Positions 15,790 through 23,892 of a DNA stretch of 64,000 bases are shown one piece after another (position 1 is the stretch's first letter; every line of letters starts with the position of its first letter). The translations under genes and the position numbers were made by a program. The DNA lies in contig NZ_CP017634.1 of assembly GCF_002777255.1 (NCBI RefSeq), forward strand, positions 186,001 to 250,000, given 5' to 3'. Origin of the DNA: Candidatus Formimonas warabiya (GTDB lineage Bacteria; Bacillota; Dehalobacteriia; Dehalobacteriales; Dehalobacteriaceae). The notes beneath the pieces were generated by a model. It was not told where the DNA came from. It made no database searches and was given only the letters and a program-made list of their open reading frames with translations.

Positions 15790-15841
15790 TTGACAAAATT
15801 ATAGTTTTAAAGTATGATGCATATAGTGTATATACACTATA
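15790..15841 (+). promoter_or_regulatory. MarR promoter with perfect 20-bp palindromic operator
   Basis: TTGACA (15790-15795), 17 bases, TATGAT (15813-15818), then the perfect palindrome TATAGTGTATATACACTATA (15822-15841), which covers the expected transcription start. The core GTGTATATACAC is repeated at 16303-16314, directly after the regulator gene and before the QueG-like gene. This fits autorepression by the MarR protein encoded at 15859. Confidence 0.9.
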
Positions 15842-15858
15842 TTGAGGAGACTTCCTAT

Positions 15859-16290
15859 ATGAAAAACAAGGAGAAGAAGCCGTCAATCTGTAATTGTCTG
15901 AATTTACGGAGGGCTTCTGCAGTGATCACAAAAATATATGATGAAAAGCTGGCCCCAAGCGGATTGACCGTCAGCCAATTTTCGATTTTGAAGCATCTAA
16001 AGCTTTTAGGTGCCGCCAGTGTCAGCGATCTGGCCGTAAAAATCAGGCTGGACAGGACGACTTTAGTCCGTAATTTAAAACCTCTTGAAGCCGTATCCTT
16101 TATTATTGATGTTTCTCAAAAAGGCACTCGAAACCGTGAACTTCAATTAACCGAAAAAGGAATTGAGAAATGCATTGAGGCGGAATGTCTGTGGAAAGAT
16201 GCACAGAATTTCATTGAGCAGAAATTGGGGAAAGAAAATATTGAAAAATTGACATCTCTCCTCTCTATGATTGAGAGCTTGGGAGCTTAA
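15859..16290 (+). CDS. MarR family transcriptional regulator (operator GTGTATATACAC)
   Basis: A 143-residue winged-helix regulator. The recognition region lies at about residues 45-80 (AASVSDLAVKIRLDRTTLVR), followed by the wing (SQKGTRNRELQLTEKG) and a C-terminal dimer helix. The N-terminus has two cysteines (ICNCLNL), which could make it a redox- or metal-responsive type. ATG 15859 is used because GAGGAG lies nine bases upstream; the ATG at 15814 would overlap the promoter and operator. Operator copies flank the gene, so it likely represses itself and the QueG-like iron-sulfur protein 48 bases downstream. Confidence 0.9.
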   Translation: MKNKEKKPSICNCLNLRRASAVITKIYDEKLAPSGLTVSQFSILKHLKLLGAASVSDLAVKIRLDRTTLVRNLKPLEAVSFIIDVSQKGTRNRELQLTEKGIEKCIEAECLWKDAQNFIEQKLGKENIEKLTSLLSMIESLGA

Positions 16291-16302
16291 TTAGCCCTAT
16301 TC

Positions 16303-16314
16303 GTGTATATACAC
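16303..16314 (+). promoter_or_regulatory. Second MarR operator core
   Basis: GTGTATATACAC is identical to the core of the palindrome at 15822-15841. It lies 23 bases before the ATG of the QueG-like gene, just ahead of its ribosome site (AAGGAGA). Binding here would act as a roadblock or as a second operator for a looped complex. Confidence 0.7.
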
Positions 16315-16337
16315 CATAAATAAAGGAGATTAAAATC

Positions 16338-17372
16338 ATGAGTATGGAGAAACTAATTCAGAATAAGGCCTATGAATTCGGTTATGAAAAATGCGGAATT
16401 GTCCGTATTCAAGATTTGGACGGTTATGATGAACGTCTATTGGAACGTATTGATAAAGTCCCCGCCTCAAAGATGTTCTATCAGAACCAAAGCCGGTTGA
16501 CGCATCTGCCGGAGCAGTACCCCTGGGCAAAATCCGTGATCGTCACTGTTTCTCATTATGGACATTACCAAATACCTGGGCAGTTAAAAGGTCGTATTGC
16601 CAAACACTATATATTTGACGGACGTGTCAATGGGGAATCCAAGGAATTCAAGAAAAGTGTGGCGATGGAACAATTTCTGCAGGATCTGGGACTCAAAACA
16701 GCCTCGAACCGGAATTTTGGTATCGTCGGATTACGCTGGGCAGCCATGAAGGCCGGCCTTGGAATCATACGCAGAAACAATTTCTTTTATACGGAATCCG
16801 GCTCCTGGGTGGAACTAGAAGCGTGGATTACCGACAGGGATATGGAGCTGGTGGAATCAACCAATTTACCGGCTTGTCCTGAAGGCTGCACCAATTGTAT
16901 CAAAGCTTGTCCCACCGGCTCTCTTTCATCGCCTTATACGATGAATCCAGTCAGTTGTGTCTCCTTTCTTACCACTTTTGGCGGCCGTGATTTGGCAAAG
17001 GATCCTCTCGGCAAAAGTTTTGGGTCCTGGATCTACGGATGCGATGCCTGCCAGGACGCATGTCCCATGAACAGTGGTAAATGGACGGAAAAGGATGAAT
17101 TCCCCGGTGTTTCGGAAACATCGCTTTGCCTCACACCGGAAAACATGATGGAAATGGAAGAAGAATTTTATCAGCATAATATACAGCCTAAATTCTTTTA
17201 CCTTTCTCCGGCTGAATTATGGAAATGGAAAGTAAACGTACTGAATTTTATGCGGAATAATTATCAGGAAAACTATAAGCAATATATCATGGAGGCATGC
17301 AATCATGAAAATGAAAAGATTCGCGATCTGGCCCGGATGATCCGCCAAGAGCTGTCTCTAACTGATTATTAA
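16338..17372 (+). CDS. QueG-like protein with two 4Fe-4S clusters
   Basis: A 344-residue protein related to epoxyqueuosine reductase and to other double-cluster, possibly corrinoid-using reductases. Cysteine groups CTNCIKACP (from residue 184) and CDACQDACP (from residue 235) would bind two 4Fe-4S clusters; the N-terminal half (KCGIV ... AKSVIVTVSHYG) corresponds to the DUF1730-like region. Unlike a housekeeping QueG, it sits behind a MarR regulator with a shared operator, so it is more likely an inducible reductase, perhaps for detoxification, than the tRNA enzyme. The C-terminus retains a HEAT-like tail (NHENEKIRDLARMIRQEL). Function beyond the family is not resolved. Confidence 0.8.
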   Translation: MSMEKLIQNKAYEFGYEKCGIVRIQDLDGYDERLLERIDKVPASKMFYQNQSRLTHLPEQYPWAKSVIVTVSHYGHYQIPGQLKGRIAKHYIFDGRVNGESKEFKKSVAMEQFLQDLGLKTASNRNFGIVGLRWAAMKAGLGIIRRNNFFYTESGSWVELEAWITDRDMELVESTNLPACPEGCTNCIKACPTGSLSSPYTMNPVSCVSFLTTFGGRDLAKDPLGKSFGSWIYGCDACQDACPMNSGKWTEKDEFPGVSETSLCLTPENMMEMEEEFYQHNIQPKFFYLSPAELWKWKVNVLNFMRNNYQENYKQYIMEACNHENEKIRDLARMIRQELSLTDY

Positions 17373-17745
17373 TTAACACATGACTTATGCGAGGAAATTA
17401 TGACTAAAACTGATGCCTGGTACGAGCGATTATGAGGACCGCCCAAACGGGAAACAGAGCCGGATGGGTGTAATACTGGTCATTTTGGAGGGGTTGTACT
17501 TTCGTTGTTTTGACAAACGTAAATCCAGTTGTTAAAGCAAGATGTTTTTCTGATGAATATTTACTTACATTTAAAGCGTGTGGCCTGTCGGCGTGTATCC
17601 AGCCGACTGACCGCACGCTTATTTTTTGGGAGGAATCCCATGAAATTGAGAAAACTGAACTAAATTATGGACGAAAAGCTTTACATTGATCTGTATCACT
17701 AATTACCCGAATCAGTGGAATCAAACCGTCCCCTGTGATTCCGTC
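17373..17745. other. Gene-poor stretch with mini-ORFs and a large hairpin
   Basis: This stretch holds no gene of normal size. Very short frames with ribosome-site-like sequences occur: 11 codons at 17400 (MTKTDAWYERL), seven codons at 17641 (MKLRKLN) and 11 codons from an ATG near 17667 (MDEKLYIDLYH). They could be remains of deleted genes. The hairpin at 17573-17627 is listed separately. Confidence 0.5.
17573..17627 (+). terminator. Compound hairpin terminator or structured RNA
   Basis: AAGCGTG (17574) pairs with CACGCTT before ATTTTTT, and inside it GTCGGC pairs with GCCGAC around a GTGTATCCA-type loop. The nested stems and the T tract make an unusually long terminator; a small regulatory RNA is an alternative. 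The upstream transcript would be the QueG-like gene, 200 bases away. Confidence 0.6.
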
Positions 17746-17814
17746 TTGACTTCTAAACTATAAAAGGTTAAAATATAAAATGTTTGAGATTAAATAGTTT
17801 AGAACTAAACTATT
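17746..17814 (+). promoter_or_regulatory. Promoter and palindromic operator of MarR/MFS unit
   Basis: TTGACT (17746-17751), 17 bases, TAAAAT (17769-17774) form a good sigma-A promoter. Downstream, AATAGTTTAG-AA-CTAAACTATT (17793-17814) is a perfect 22-bp inverted repeat, and a half-site CTAAACTA lies in the promoter spacer. It is the likely operator of the MarR regulator at 17850. Confidence 0.85.
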
Positions 17815-17849
17815 TTTTATAAGATATTTAGATTTGAAGGAGTAGGGAT

Positions 17850-18266
17850 ATGACGAATCATGAAGAGTTACTAAAACTGTTTTACTGTATCTTAAAAAAA
17901 ATGAAAAAAGAGTGGAGCACTCAACTTCAGGGAATAAACTATTCCCAATATCTGATTTTAAGAATCCTTAACCGTTCAGGCCCTCAAAAAGCGGCCCAGC
18001 TTGCCGAAGTGACGCAAATGACTCCCGGCGCCATTACCAGCGCCACGGATAAACTGGTGGCGGAAGGCTATGCTGAACGCAAAGGGGACAAAGAAGACCG
18101 ACGGGTTGTTTTCCTGGAAATTACAGATAAAGGGAAAGAATTTGTAGAGTCCATGGCCGAGGAGTATAACAAAGTTACCATGAAGTTTTTTCAGGGATTA
18201 CCTGATGAAGATATTCAACACCTCATTCGGATTTACAATAAAATATGGGATAACCTTGAGCAATAA
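17850..18266 (+). CDS. MarR family transcriptional regulator
   Basis: A 138-residue MarR regulator with the recognition helix region GPQKAAQLAEVTQMTPGAIT (about residues 45-70) and the wing DKEDRRVVFLEITDKG. ATG at 17850 follows GAAGGAGTAGGG. It is followed 39 bases later by a DHA2-family drug exporter, the standard pairing of a MarR repressor with the pump it controls. The perfect inverted repeat at 17793-17814, downstream of the promoter, is its probable operator. Its sequence differs from the operator of the other MarR gene at 15859, so the two act on separate targets. Confidence 0.93.
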   Translation: MTNHEELLKLFYCILKKMKKEWSTQLQGINYSQYLILRILNRSGPQKAAQLAEVTQMTPGAITSATDKLVAEGYAERKGDKEDRRVVFLEITDKGKEFVESMAEEYNKVTMKFFQGLPDEDIQHLIRIYNKIWDNLEQ

Positions 18267-18305
18267 GTTTTCTAAGTACACATTAAATGAAGGAGACTAC
18301 CTTAG

Positions 18306-19931
18306 ATGGAGCATTTATCATATCAGCGTAAAGTCACCATTATGGCGGCAATTATCACATCCATGTTCTTTTCTTCGATTAACCAAACAATCGTTGGTGT
18401 GGCTTTACCTCGCATTATCGCCAAATTAGGCGGGATGGAATATTACACCTGGATTATTACCATATATTTTTTAACTTCAACAATCTCAACTATCTTAGTA
18501 GGTAAACTCTCGGATATTTATGGGCGAAAGTACTTTATTTTAGCAGGAATTGTCATCTTTATGGCAGGCGCATTCCTTGCCGGAACTTCAAAAGATATCA
18601 TTCAGTTGATTATTTACAGAGGGGTTCAGGGGACAGGAGCGGGAGTTATCATGGCAACGGCCTTTACTGCTATCGGCGACTTGTTCTCGCCCCGTGAAAG
18701 AGGACGGTGGTCCGGGCTGATGAGTGCGATCTTTGGAATGTCAAGTGTCTTTGGACCCGGTCTCGGGGGATATATTGTTGATCATCTTGAATGGCACTGG
18801 GTATTCTGGCTTTTTCTCCCCCTTGGACTCGTTGCCTTTTTGATGATTTTATTTCTTTTTCCCCAAGTGGAGCGGCAAGAATCCCAGTCCATTGATTATC
18901 TCGGATCCTTATTACTAACCCTGACCATCGTGCCGATGCTGCTTGCCTTCTCATGGGCAGGCACAAAATACCCCTGGAGTTCATCCGTAATAATCGGACT
19001 TTTTGCGTTTACCATAGTAGCTTTAGGGCTCTTTATCTTTACGGAGACGAAGGTAAGAACTCCGGTTCTTCCCTTAGATCTATTTAAAAGCAGTGCGGTC
19101 ACGATTTCTAATATCATCGGCTTCATCATGAATGCCGGTATGATGGGAGCCCTCATGTATATACCGTTTTATGTGCAGGGCGTAATGGGGATTTCTCCAA
19201 CCTATGCCGGTTATGTGACGATGCCGATGTCTATCAGTATGCTTGCCCTGAGTGCTTATGCGGGACGACGGATGACAAAGACAGGCAAGTACAAAAATCT
19301 GGCCCTTACGGGAATGGCAATCATGGTATTTGGCATGTTTTTGATGGTCATCATGAAGAATATCCCGGTGGCCGTACTCAGCATGATTATTTTTGGTTGC
19401 GGCCTTGGCCTCGGCATGCCTGTGTTCATGCTGGCCGTGCAAAATGCCGTTGACTCCAAAGACCTGGGTGTAGCTACAGCTTCGGTTCAATTATTCCGCA
19501 ATCTTGGCGGCACGATCGGTATCGCTGTGATGGGTACTGTTCTTTCTACAAGTATCGCGAATAAAATGAATGGTCTCATTTCCCGCAGCGGTGGGGTTAG
19601 CCTTTCAGGATTGGACCCAGAGATGTCTAAAAAGTTGACTCAGTTGCTAGATCCGCAACTGCTTCTTGACCACTCCAAACTTAGTGTGATCCAAAATGGT
19701 CTTCCTGCACCGGCTCAACCGGTTTTTGCTCATCTCTTAGAAGCATTGAAACAAGCTTTAGCTGGTTCTTTATCAAATGTATTTCTCACGGGAACAATTG
19801 TTCTTGCGGTAGCGCTGATGCTGACATTCTTACTTAAAGAGCTGCCGCTTCGTACCACAGTTCATAAGATAACTAATTCAAGTACAGAAAAACAGCGAGA
19901 CTATCATCAAGTCTCCCTCAACATGAAGTAA
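18306..19931 (+). CDS. MFS drug exporter, DHA2 (EmrB/QacA) family
   Basis: A 541-residue major facilitator protein with about 14 predicted helices. Motif A is visible between helices 2 and 3 (GKLSDIYGRKYF), motif C in helix 5 (GMSSVFGPGLGGYIVD), and LFRNLGGTIG near residue 397. The family exports drugs and dyes with proton motive force at the cytoplasmic membrane. A periplasm-facing loop of about 60 residues before the last helix is typical. The gene is co-transcribed with the MarR regulator upstream and ends about 110 bases before an unrelated gene remnant. Confidence 0.93.
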   Translation: MEHLSYQRKVTIMAAIITSMFFSSINQTIVGVALPRIIAKLGGMEYYTWIITIYFLTSTISTILVGKLSDIYGRKYFILAGIVIFMAGAFLAGTSKDIIQLIIYRGVQGTGAGVIMATAFTAIGDLFSPRERGRWSGLMSAIFGMSSVFGPGLGGYIVDHLEWHWVFWLFLPLGLVAFLMILFLFPQVERQESQSIDYLGSLLLTLTIVPMLLAFSWAGTKYPWSSSVIIGLFAFTIVALGLFIFTETKVRTPVLPLDLFKSSAVTISNIIGFIMNAGMMGALMYIPFYVQGVMGISPTYAGYVTMPMSISMLALSAYAGRRMTKTGKYKNLALTGMAIMVFGMFLMVIMKNIPVAVLSMIIFGCGLGLGMPVFMLAVQNAVDSKDLGVATASVQLFRNLGGTIGIAVMGTVLSTSIANKMNGLISRSGGVSLSGLDPEMSKKLTQLLDPQLLLDHSKLSVIQNGLPAPAQPVFAHLLEALKQALAGSLSNVFLTGTIVLAVALMLTFLLKELPLRTTVHKITNSSTEKQRDYHQVSLNMK

Positions 19932-20068
19932 TCGTTTCATCCTAAATAAACCCAAAGATGTTGATTTATTCCATATAATATAATCCGTTAAGAAAAAAAT
20001 ATAGAATGGGTATAAAATCTTTTTTCACAGGAGACATTGAAATGTGAAAAAAGTTAAACTGTATTGGA

Positions 20069-20140
20069 ATGCTCGGGGCTTCGGTGGGTATATTGCATGT
20101 TGTCATCGGTGGGAATGCTATGGAAGGGTATCGTGTTTAA
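20069..20140 (+). pseudogene. Fragment of a small membrane protein
   Basis: The frame MLGASVGILHVVIGGNAMEG plus YRV and a stop reads like the start of a membrane helix. Upstream codons in frame (KKLNCIG) continue back to a TGA directly after an ATG at 20041, while a GTG-started frame (20044) gives MKKVKL in a different phase. One base of frameshift would join these two into a plausible N-terminus. It is probably a broken gene; family unknown. Confidence 0.3.
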
Positions 20141-20158
20141 AATATTGGAGGAATCAAA

Positions 20159-20873
20159 ATGATAAGCCAAATGAAGGATTTACCACAACGCAATGCTGCA
20201 ATAGTCGCAGGGATCTCATTTCTACTCATGACTATAGCGGCAGGGTTTGCTTATGGTATTGTTCTTGGAAATCTTATTGTGCCGGGAGATGCAACAGCAA
20301 CAGCCAATAAAATTATGGATTCTTTGATGCTCTTCCGCGCCAGTATTTGTAGCTTTCTAATCGTGCTTATTTGTGATGTGGTGGCATGGGCACTTTATGT
20401 TTTTCTTAAACAAGTAAATAAGAGTCTATCATTACTTACGGCATGGTTTAGGTTAGTGTATGCAACTATTTTAGGAATCGCTCTACTCAATCTTGTTAAA
20501 GGTATGCTGCTTTTAAGTGGTGCTGACTACTTGACAGTTTTTTAATACAGACCAGTTGCATGCTCAAGTATTGCTATTTGTCAATGCATTTAATATTGAA
20601 TGGGCGATTGGATTGGTAGTTTTTGCACTTCATCTTTTTTTACTTGGTTATTTGGTTTTCAAATCGGGATACATTCCCAAAATTATAGGCGTTTTGTTGA
20701 TAATTGCAGCTTTGTGCTATCTGGCAACTAATTCTGCAAATTTACTTTTGCCCAGCTACGAAAATTACAAAGCAACGATTGATACGGCGCTCAGTGTGCC
20801 TATGGCTATTGGGGAATTGTCACTTGCCTTATGGCTTTTATTTAAAGGAGGTAAGCGTCCAGCAGGGGAATAA
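20159..20873 (+). pseudogene. DUF4386 membrane protein, split by a T-run frameshift
   Basis: Two frames, 20159-20545 and 20556-20873, together make one DUF4386 protein of about 237 residues with six or seven helices. The first ends ...LLLSGADYLTVF at a six-T run; deleting one T gives TVFNTDQLHAQVLLF and continues straight into the second frame (WAIGLVVFALHLFLLGYLVF ... IGELSLALWLLFKGG), which is the usual family order. ATG 20159 follows TGGAGGAATCAAA. Either the gene is broken, or expression needs slippage at the T run, or the sequence has an error there. DUF4386 proteins have no known function. Confidence 0.8.
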
Positions 20874-20916
20874 CCAGGATATTAGAGAAGGCGATTGTTT
20901 AAAGGAGGATTGGCAA

Positions 20917-22416
20917 TTGAAAAAAGTAATAATTATCGGTTCGGGAATCGGTGGGCTTATTGCCGGCAACCTGCTTGCAAAGAAGGGGCATCAAGTAACT
21001 ATATTTGAAACCCACAGCATGCCTGGCGGCTATATCGCCGGATTTTACAGGAAGGGCTATTATTTTGAAAGCGGCACTCTTTCCTTTGAAGCTTCAGCAT
21101 CGGTATTCAAGGCAATGAAGGACATCGGAGTATTAGAAAAGATAGATTTCGTAAAACAGAGAATACGGCTCGTTTCAGCGGATTTTGACGAAACTCCTGA
21201 GACTTATGATAAGTATAAAAAAATGCTTTACGCTGCTTTTCCATCCGATAAACAAAAACTGGATAAAGCTTTTTCAGATCTGGACAAAATAGTCGGACTG
21301 ATGGGGGACGCAGATAAACCGATGCCCTTTCTTTACAGTGGACTCAAAATGTTAACATCAATGTTTCCCTACATCTTGAACGGCCCAAAGCAGATGAAAC
21401 TATCAAAGTTGTATGGTAACATGACGTCATCGGAGTTTGCCGCCAGATACTTCGAGAAAGACTCCAAGCTGTTCATGCTGTTTAGTGGATTCGGCTATCC
21501 GGATATGCCGGCCATGTTCGTAGGAGGGGCTATATCAGGGATGTTCTCCGACTATTGGACGGTGAAAGGCGGCATGCAATCATGGGCTGACATTCTCACG
21601 GAGAATTTCAAAAAACTGGGCGGGGATTTGAAGCTGAACTCCTATGTCGACAAGATAATCACCAAAAACGGGACCGCAGTTGGAGTCTCATGCCAAAATA
21701 CCGTTTATGACACGGATTATGTTATTTCTGCCGGGGATTATAAGAAAACCTTCCTGAAGCTTTTAGACGACAAGAGCCTTATTCCGCAAGCGCTCCAGGA
21801 TAGGATCAACGGAGCTTCCGTTTCTGAGGGCTTCTTCACAATATATCTGGGATTAAATATGTCTACCGAAGAACTTGGTAAATATATGAAGGTTCCTCAT
21901 GTATTTACTTTTAATGATAAACCCGGTTACGACATTTACAATTCCGAAGACGGTGAGTTTTTCAGCAAGACATCTGTTTCATTTTATTCGCCGTCAATGG
22001 TAAACCCCAAACATGCTCCTCAAGGGAAATCCTCATTAATGCTTCAGACCATGGTGCCTTACCATTGGATGAACAACTGGGGTGGCGGAGATAAGGAGAG
22101 ATATGGACAATTGAAGAAAAAAGCAATGGATGCCCTGATAGAGAGCGCATCCAGGCTGATTCCCGGCCTGAAGGAATGTATTGAATATAAGGATGCCGCA
22201 ACTCCGCTCACTTATGAAAAATTCACCCATAATACCGATGGAGCAAGCTCCGCATGGAGCTGGAACCCTAAGAAGAAGTTCTATGAAAACACGATGAGCG
22301 TGAATATAAAAACACCGGTGAGAAACCTTTACATGGGCTCCTGCTGGGCAATGCAGATCGGCGGTGTACCCGGTGCCCTTGCAGCTGCTTACCAGTGTGC
22401 CAAAAAGATAACGTAA
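20917..22416 (+). CDS. CrtI-like phytoene-desaturase-family flavoprotein (copy 1)
   Basis: A 499-residue FAD oxidoreductase of the carotenoid desaturase/isomerase superfamily. Residues 3-32 are the dinucleotide fold (VIIIGSGIGGLIAGNLLAKK), followed by MPGGYIAGFYRKGYYFESG, the family's flavin-side motif. The C-terminal FAD motif is NLYMGSCWAMQIGGVPGALAA. No carotenoid genes are near, so the substrate is open; related proteins act as all-trans-retinol or polyprenyl saturases and isomerases. TTG 20917 is the start, with AAGGAGG eight bases upstream. The protein is highly similar along its full length to the one at 52675-54174, and about 30 bases after the stop are also alike. Confidence 0.85.
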   Translation: MKKVIIIGSGIGGLIAGNLLAKKGHQVTIFETHSMPGGYIAGFYRKGYYFESGTLSFEASASVFKAMKDIGVLEKIDFVKQRIRLVSADFDETPETYDKYKKMLYAAFPSDKQKLDKAFSDLDKIVGLMGDADKPMPFLYSGLKMLTSMFPYILNGPKQMKLSKLYGNMTSSEFAARYFEKDSKLFMLFSGFGYPDMPAMFVGGAISGMFSDYWTVKGGMQSWADILTENFKKLGGDLKLNSYVDKIITKNGTAVGVSCQNTVYDTDYVISAGDYKKTFLKLLDDKSLIPQALQDRINGASVSEGFFTIYLGLNMSTEELGKYMKVPHVFTFNDKPGYDIYNSEDGEFFSKTSVSFYSPSMVNPKHAPQGKSSLMLQTMVPYHWMNNWGGGDKERYGQLKKKAMDALIESASRLIPGLKECIEYKDAATPLTYEKFTHNTDGASSAWSWNPKKKFYENTMSVNIKTPVRNLYMGSCWAMQIGGVPGALAAAYQCAKKIT

Positions 22417-22458
22417 ATGGCTCACGTGGCAAAAGGATGTTGAGGCTCAGCTGATTAT

Positions 22459-22503
22459 CATGCCCTTATAGGGCTAGAGCAAACCACCCGCTAAGCGGGT
22501 GGT
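22459..22503. repeat. Double hairpin resembling an IS200/IS605 end
   Basis: GCCCT-TAT-AGGGC and then ACCACCCGCT-A-AGCGGGTGGT (22483-22503, perfect 10-bp stem) stand side by side between convergent genes. Subterminal hairpins of this kind mark the ends of IS200/IS605 elements and derived REP-like repeats; the second stem would also terminate transcription from either side. No transposase is near, so this would be a solo end or miniature derivative. The mobile-element link is inferred from form only. Confidence 0.45.
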
Positions 22504-22519
22504 CATGATTAACGCTATC

Positions 22520-23389
22520 TTATTTTTTTACAACGGGAATCCAAATCTCACTTTTGTAGTTGGGGAGACTGGTATCCTTACTCTCATTCCACAATATTTC
22601 CGGTCCTCCGATTAATTCATAACCAGATGTGGGAAACCATTCGGCGTAAATTCTCGCCCACGTGTCTTGTAACGCTTTAGGAAATTCTCCTACTGCGCTG
22701 AATACTGCCCACGTAGACGCCTCTACCGGCAAAACACTCCAGCGCTTTGGAACAGTCTTTGTAGTGGCAACCCCGATATACTGATCCAACTCTGTACCTT
22801 CCACAATCCGCTCTTCAAAGTTTGCGGAAACAGATAAAATCCCTGCCGGTTCTGTGTTGGACAAAGCTTTGAGTTCTTTGATATCCTCCGTAGTCAAACT
22901 TTGCCACATGGACTCCATTTGGGGATTAACCCCCTCAAAAATGAGTGTAATCCGCTTTTTGATACCAACTATTTGAAAAGCGCCCTTTTCCTCGATGCGA
23001 TAGTTCATTTGATTTCCTCCTTTTATTGTCAGCTGGAAAGTCATAGGTGGGACCGCTTTTAAAGAAGTGCCGTTTTTTCTTGCCTCGTTGGGTGTTACGC
23101 CATGAAAGCCTTGAAACGCCCTTGTAAAAGAATCCGGTGAATCATATCCATATTTAACAGCAAGGTCGATGATTTTCACATGATGATCAGGAAGCTCCAA
23201 TGCCGCCAGGGTGAGCCTTCTAAGACGGATATATTCGCTTAGTGTATAGCCGGATAAAAATGAAAACATCCTCCTAAAATGATATTCGGAACAGCAAGCA
23301 AGCCTTGCCACTTGTTGGAAGTCGATTTCTCCGGTTAAATTCTCTTCAATATAGTACATAGCAAGATTCATCTGTTTTAGCCCATCCAT
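22520..23389 (-). CDS. AraC family regulator with GyrI-like effector domain
   Basis: A 289-residue regulator of the Rob/SoxS-GyrI type. The N-terminal AraC DNA-binding domain (about residues 1-105) shows two helix-turn-helix units ([16 protein letters not shown] and [20 protein letters not shown]). The C-terminal part (about 125-289) is the GyrI-like effector domain that binds hydrophobic or cationic small molecules (ends [10 protein letters not shown]). ATG at 23389 follows AGGAGG by eight bases; the frame extends upstream to 23491 without a ribosome site. It converges on the CrtI-like gene across a hairpin. It probably activates genes in response to a toxic compound; no clear target adjoins. 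Confidence 0.92.
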   Translation of the reverse strand: MDGLKQMNLAMYYIEENLTGEIDFQQVARLACCSEYHFRRMFSFLSGYTLSEYIRLRRLTLAALELPDHHVKIIDLAVKYGYDSPDSFTRAFQGFHGVTPNEARKNGTSLKAVPPMTFQLTIKGGNQMNYRIEEKGAFQIVGIKKRITLIFEGVNPQMESMWQSLTTEDIKELKALSNTEPAGILSVSANFEERIVEGTELDQYIGVATTKTVPKRWSVLPVEASTWAVFSAVGEFPKALQDTWARIYAEWFPTSGYELIGGPEILWNESKDTSLPNYKSEIWIPVVKK

Positions 23390-23524
23390 GCTTTGACCTC
23401 CTTTCTTCTGCATTATATCAAAGATAAAAGAGACATATCCGACATTATCGGTGCCGATTTTGCATGGTGTGGTATGAGAAATACATTTCATAATGACTTG
23501 ATCAATCCGCCGTCAGGCAAGAAC

Positions 23525-23746
23525 TTATGAGGCTATGTTCTTATTAATTGAAAGGCATAGCCTCTTTTTATTGTCTGTTAAATCAAGTGCATTTGAAAAG
23601 CACAGAGAACTATCGCCCTCTGTGCTTTTCTTTACGTTTTTCCTGCCGCAATAGAAATTGTCGTTCTTTTTCCGCTCACGTTCGTAAACACCAACCCATA
23701 ATGGTTCCTCAAAAGAGACAGTAAGTTTTGATGCAGCCTGATCCAT
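23525..23746 (-). CDS. DUF2992 (YjdF-like) protein, truncated
   Basis: ATG at 23746 follows AGGAGG by seven bases. Residues about 6-24 (SKLTVSFEEPLWVGVYERE) are the typical start of DUF2992/YjdF proteins, which normally run to about 140 residues. After that the family sequence is lost, the frame continues with unrelated residues and stops at 73 residues, and a strong hairpin (AAAAGCACAGAG, 23597-23630) lies inside the frame. The gene is therefore truncated or broken. YjdF proteins have no firm function but are often controlled by the yjdF riboswitch; the structured leader upstream (23747-23860) fits that. Confidence 0.6.
   Translation of the reverse strand: MDQAASKLTVSFEEPLWVGVYERERKKNDNFYCGRKNVKKSTEGDSSLCFSNALDLTDNKKRLCLSINKNIAS
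23529..23570 (+). terminator. Hairpin with T tract, 3' of DUF2992 remnant
   Basis: GAGGCTATG pairs with CATAGCCTC around an 18-base loop and is followed on the plus strand by TTTTTATT. A second hairpin, AGCACAGAG/CTCTGTGCT, lies at 23597-23630. The T tract faces the plus direction although no plus-strand gene is close, which suggests that a plus-strand gene or element has been lost here. Confidence 0.5.
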
Positions 23747-23860
23747 AAATATTCCTCCTTTATGTCTGCCTTGCAAAGAACGGACAACCAAGGAGGCAGG
23801 TTACTGACAGTTTGCACTGCGTCCGGACTACCAACCGGAACTGTGTTTTCATCTTTGCAT
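23747..23860 (-). ncRNA. Structured leader, candidate yjdF riboswitch
   Basis: On the minus strand a promoter at 23865-23892 is followed by a leader of about 110 bases before the DUF2992 start. It folds into nested stems: ACAGTT with AACTGT, and inside it CCGG-TTGGTAGT-CCGG. Leaders before DUF2992 genes in Firmicutes commonly hold the yjdF motif, a riboswitch for azaaromatic compounds. The assignment rests on gene context, length and fold; I could not align it to the motif. Confidence 0.45.
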
Positions 23861-23864
23861 TTTT

Positions 23865-23892
23865 ATTATATCGTATTTGTTAATCGCGTCAA
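23865..23892 (-). promoter_or_regulatory. Promoter of the DUF2992 leader
   Basis: On the minus strand TTGACG (23887-23892), 16 bases, TATAAT (23865-23870). It is nearly a consensus sigma-A promoter and starts the structured leader. Confidence 0.75.

Noticed and set aside
20704..20916. An N-terminal extension of the CrtI-like protein from an ATG at 20704
   Set aside because: It overlaps the DUF4386 3' part in another frame, lacks a ribosome site, and the FAD fold begins directly after the TTG at 20917, which has AAGGAGG.
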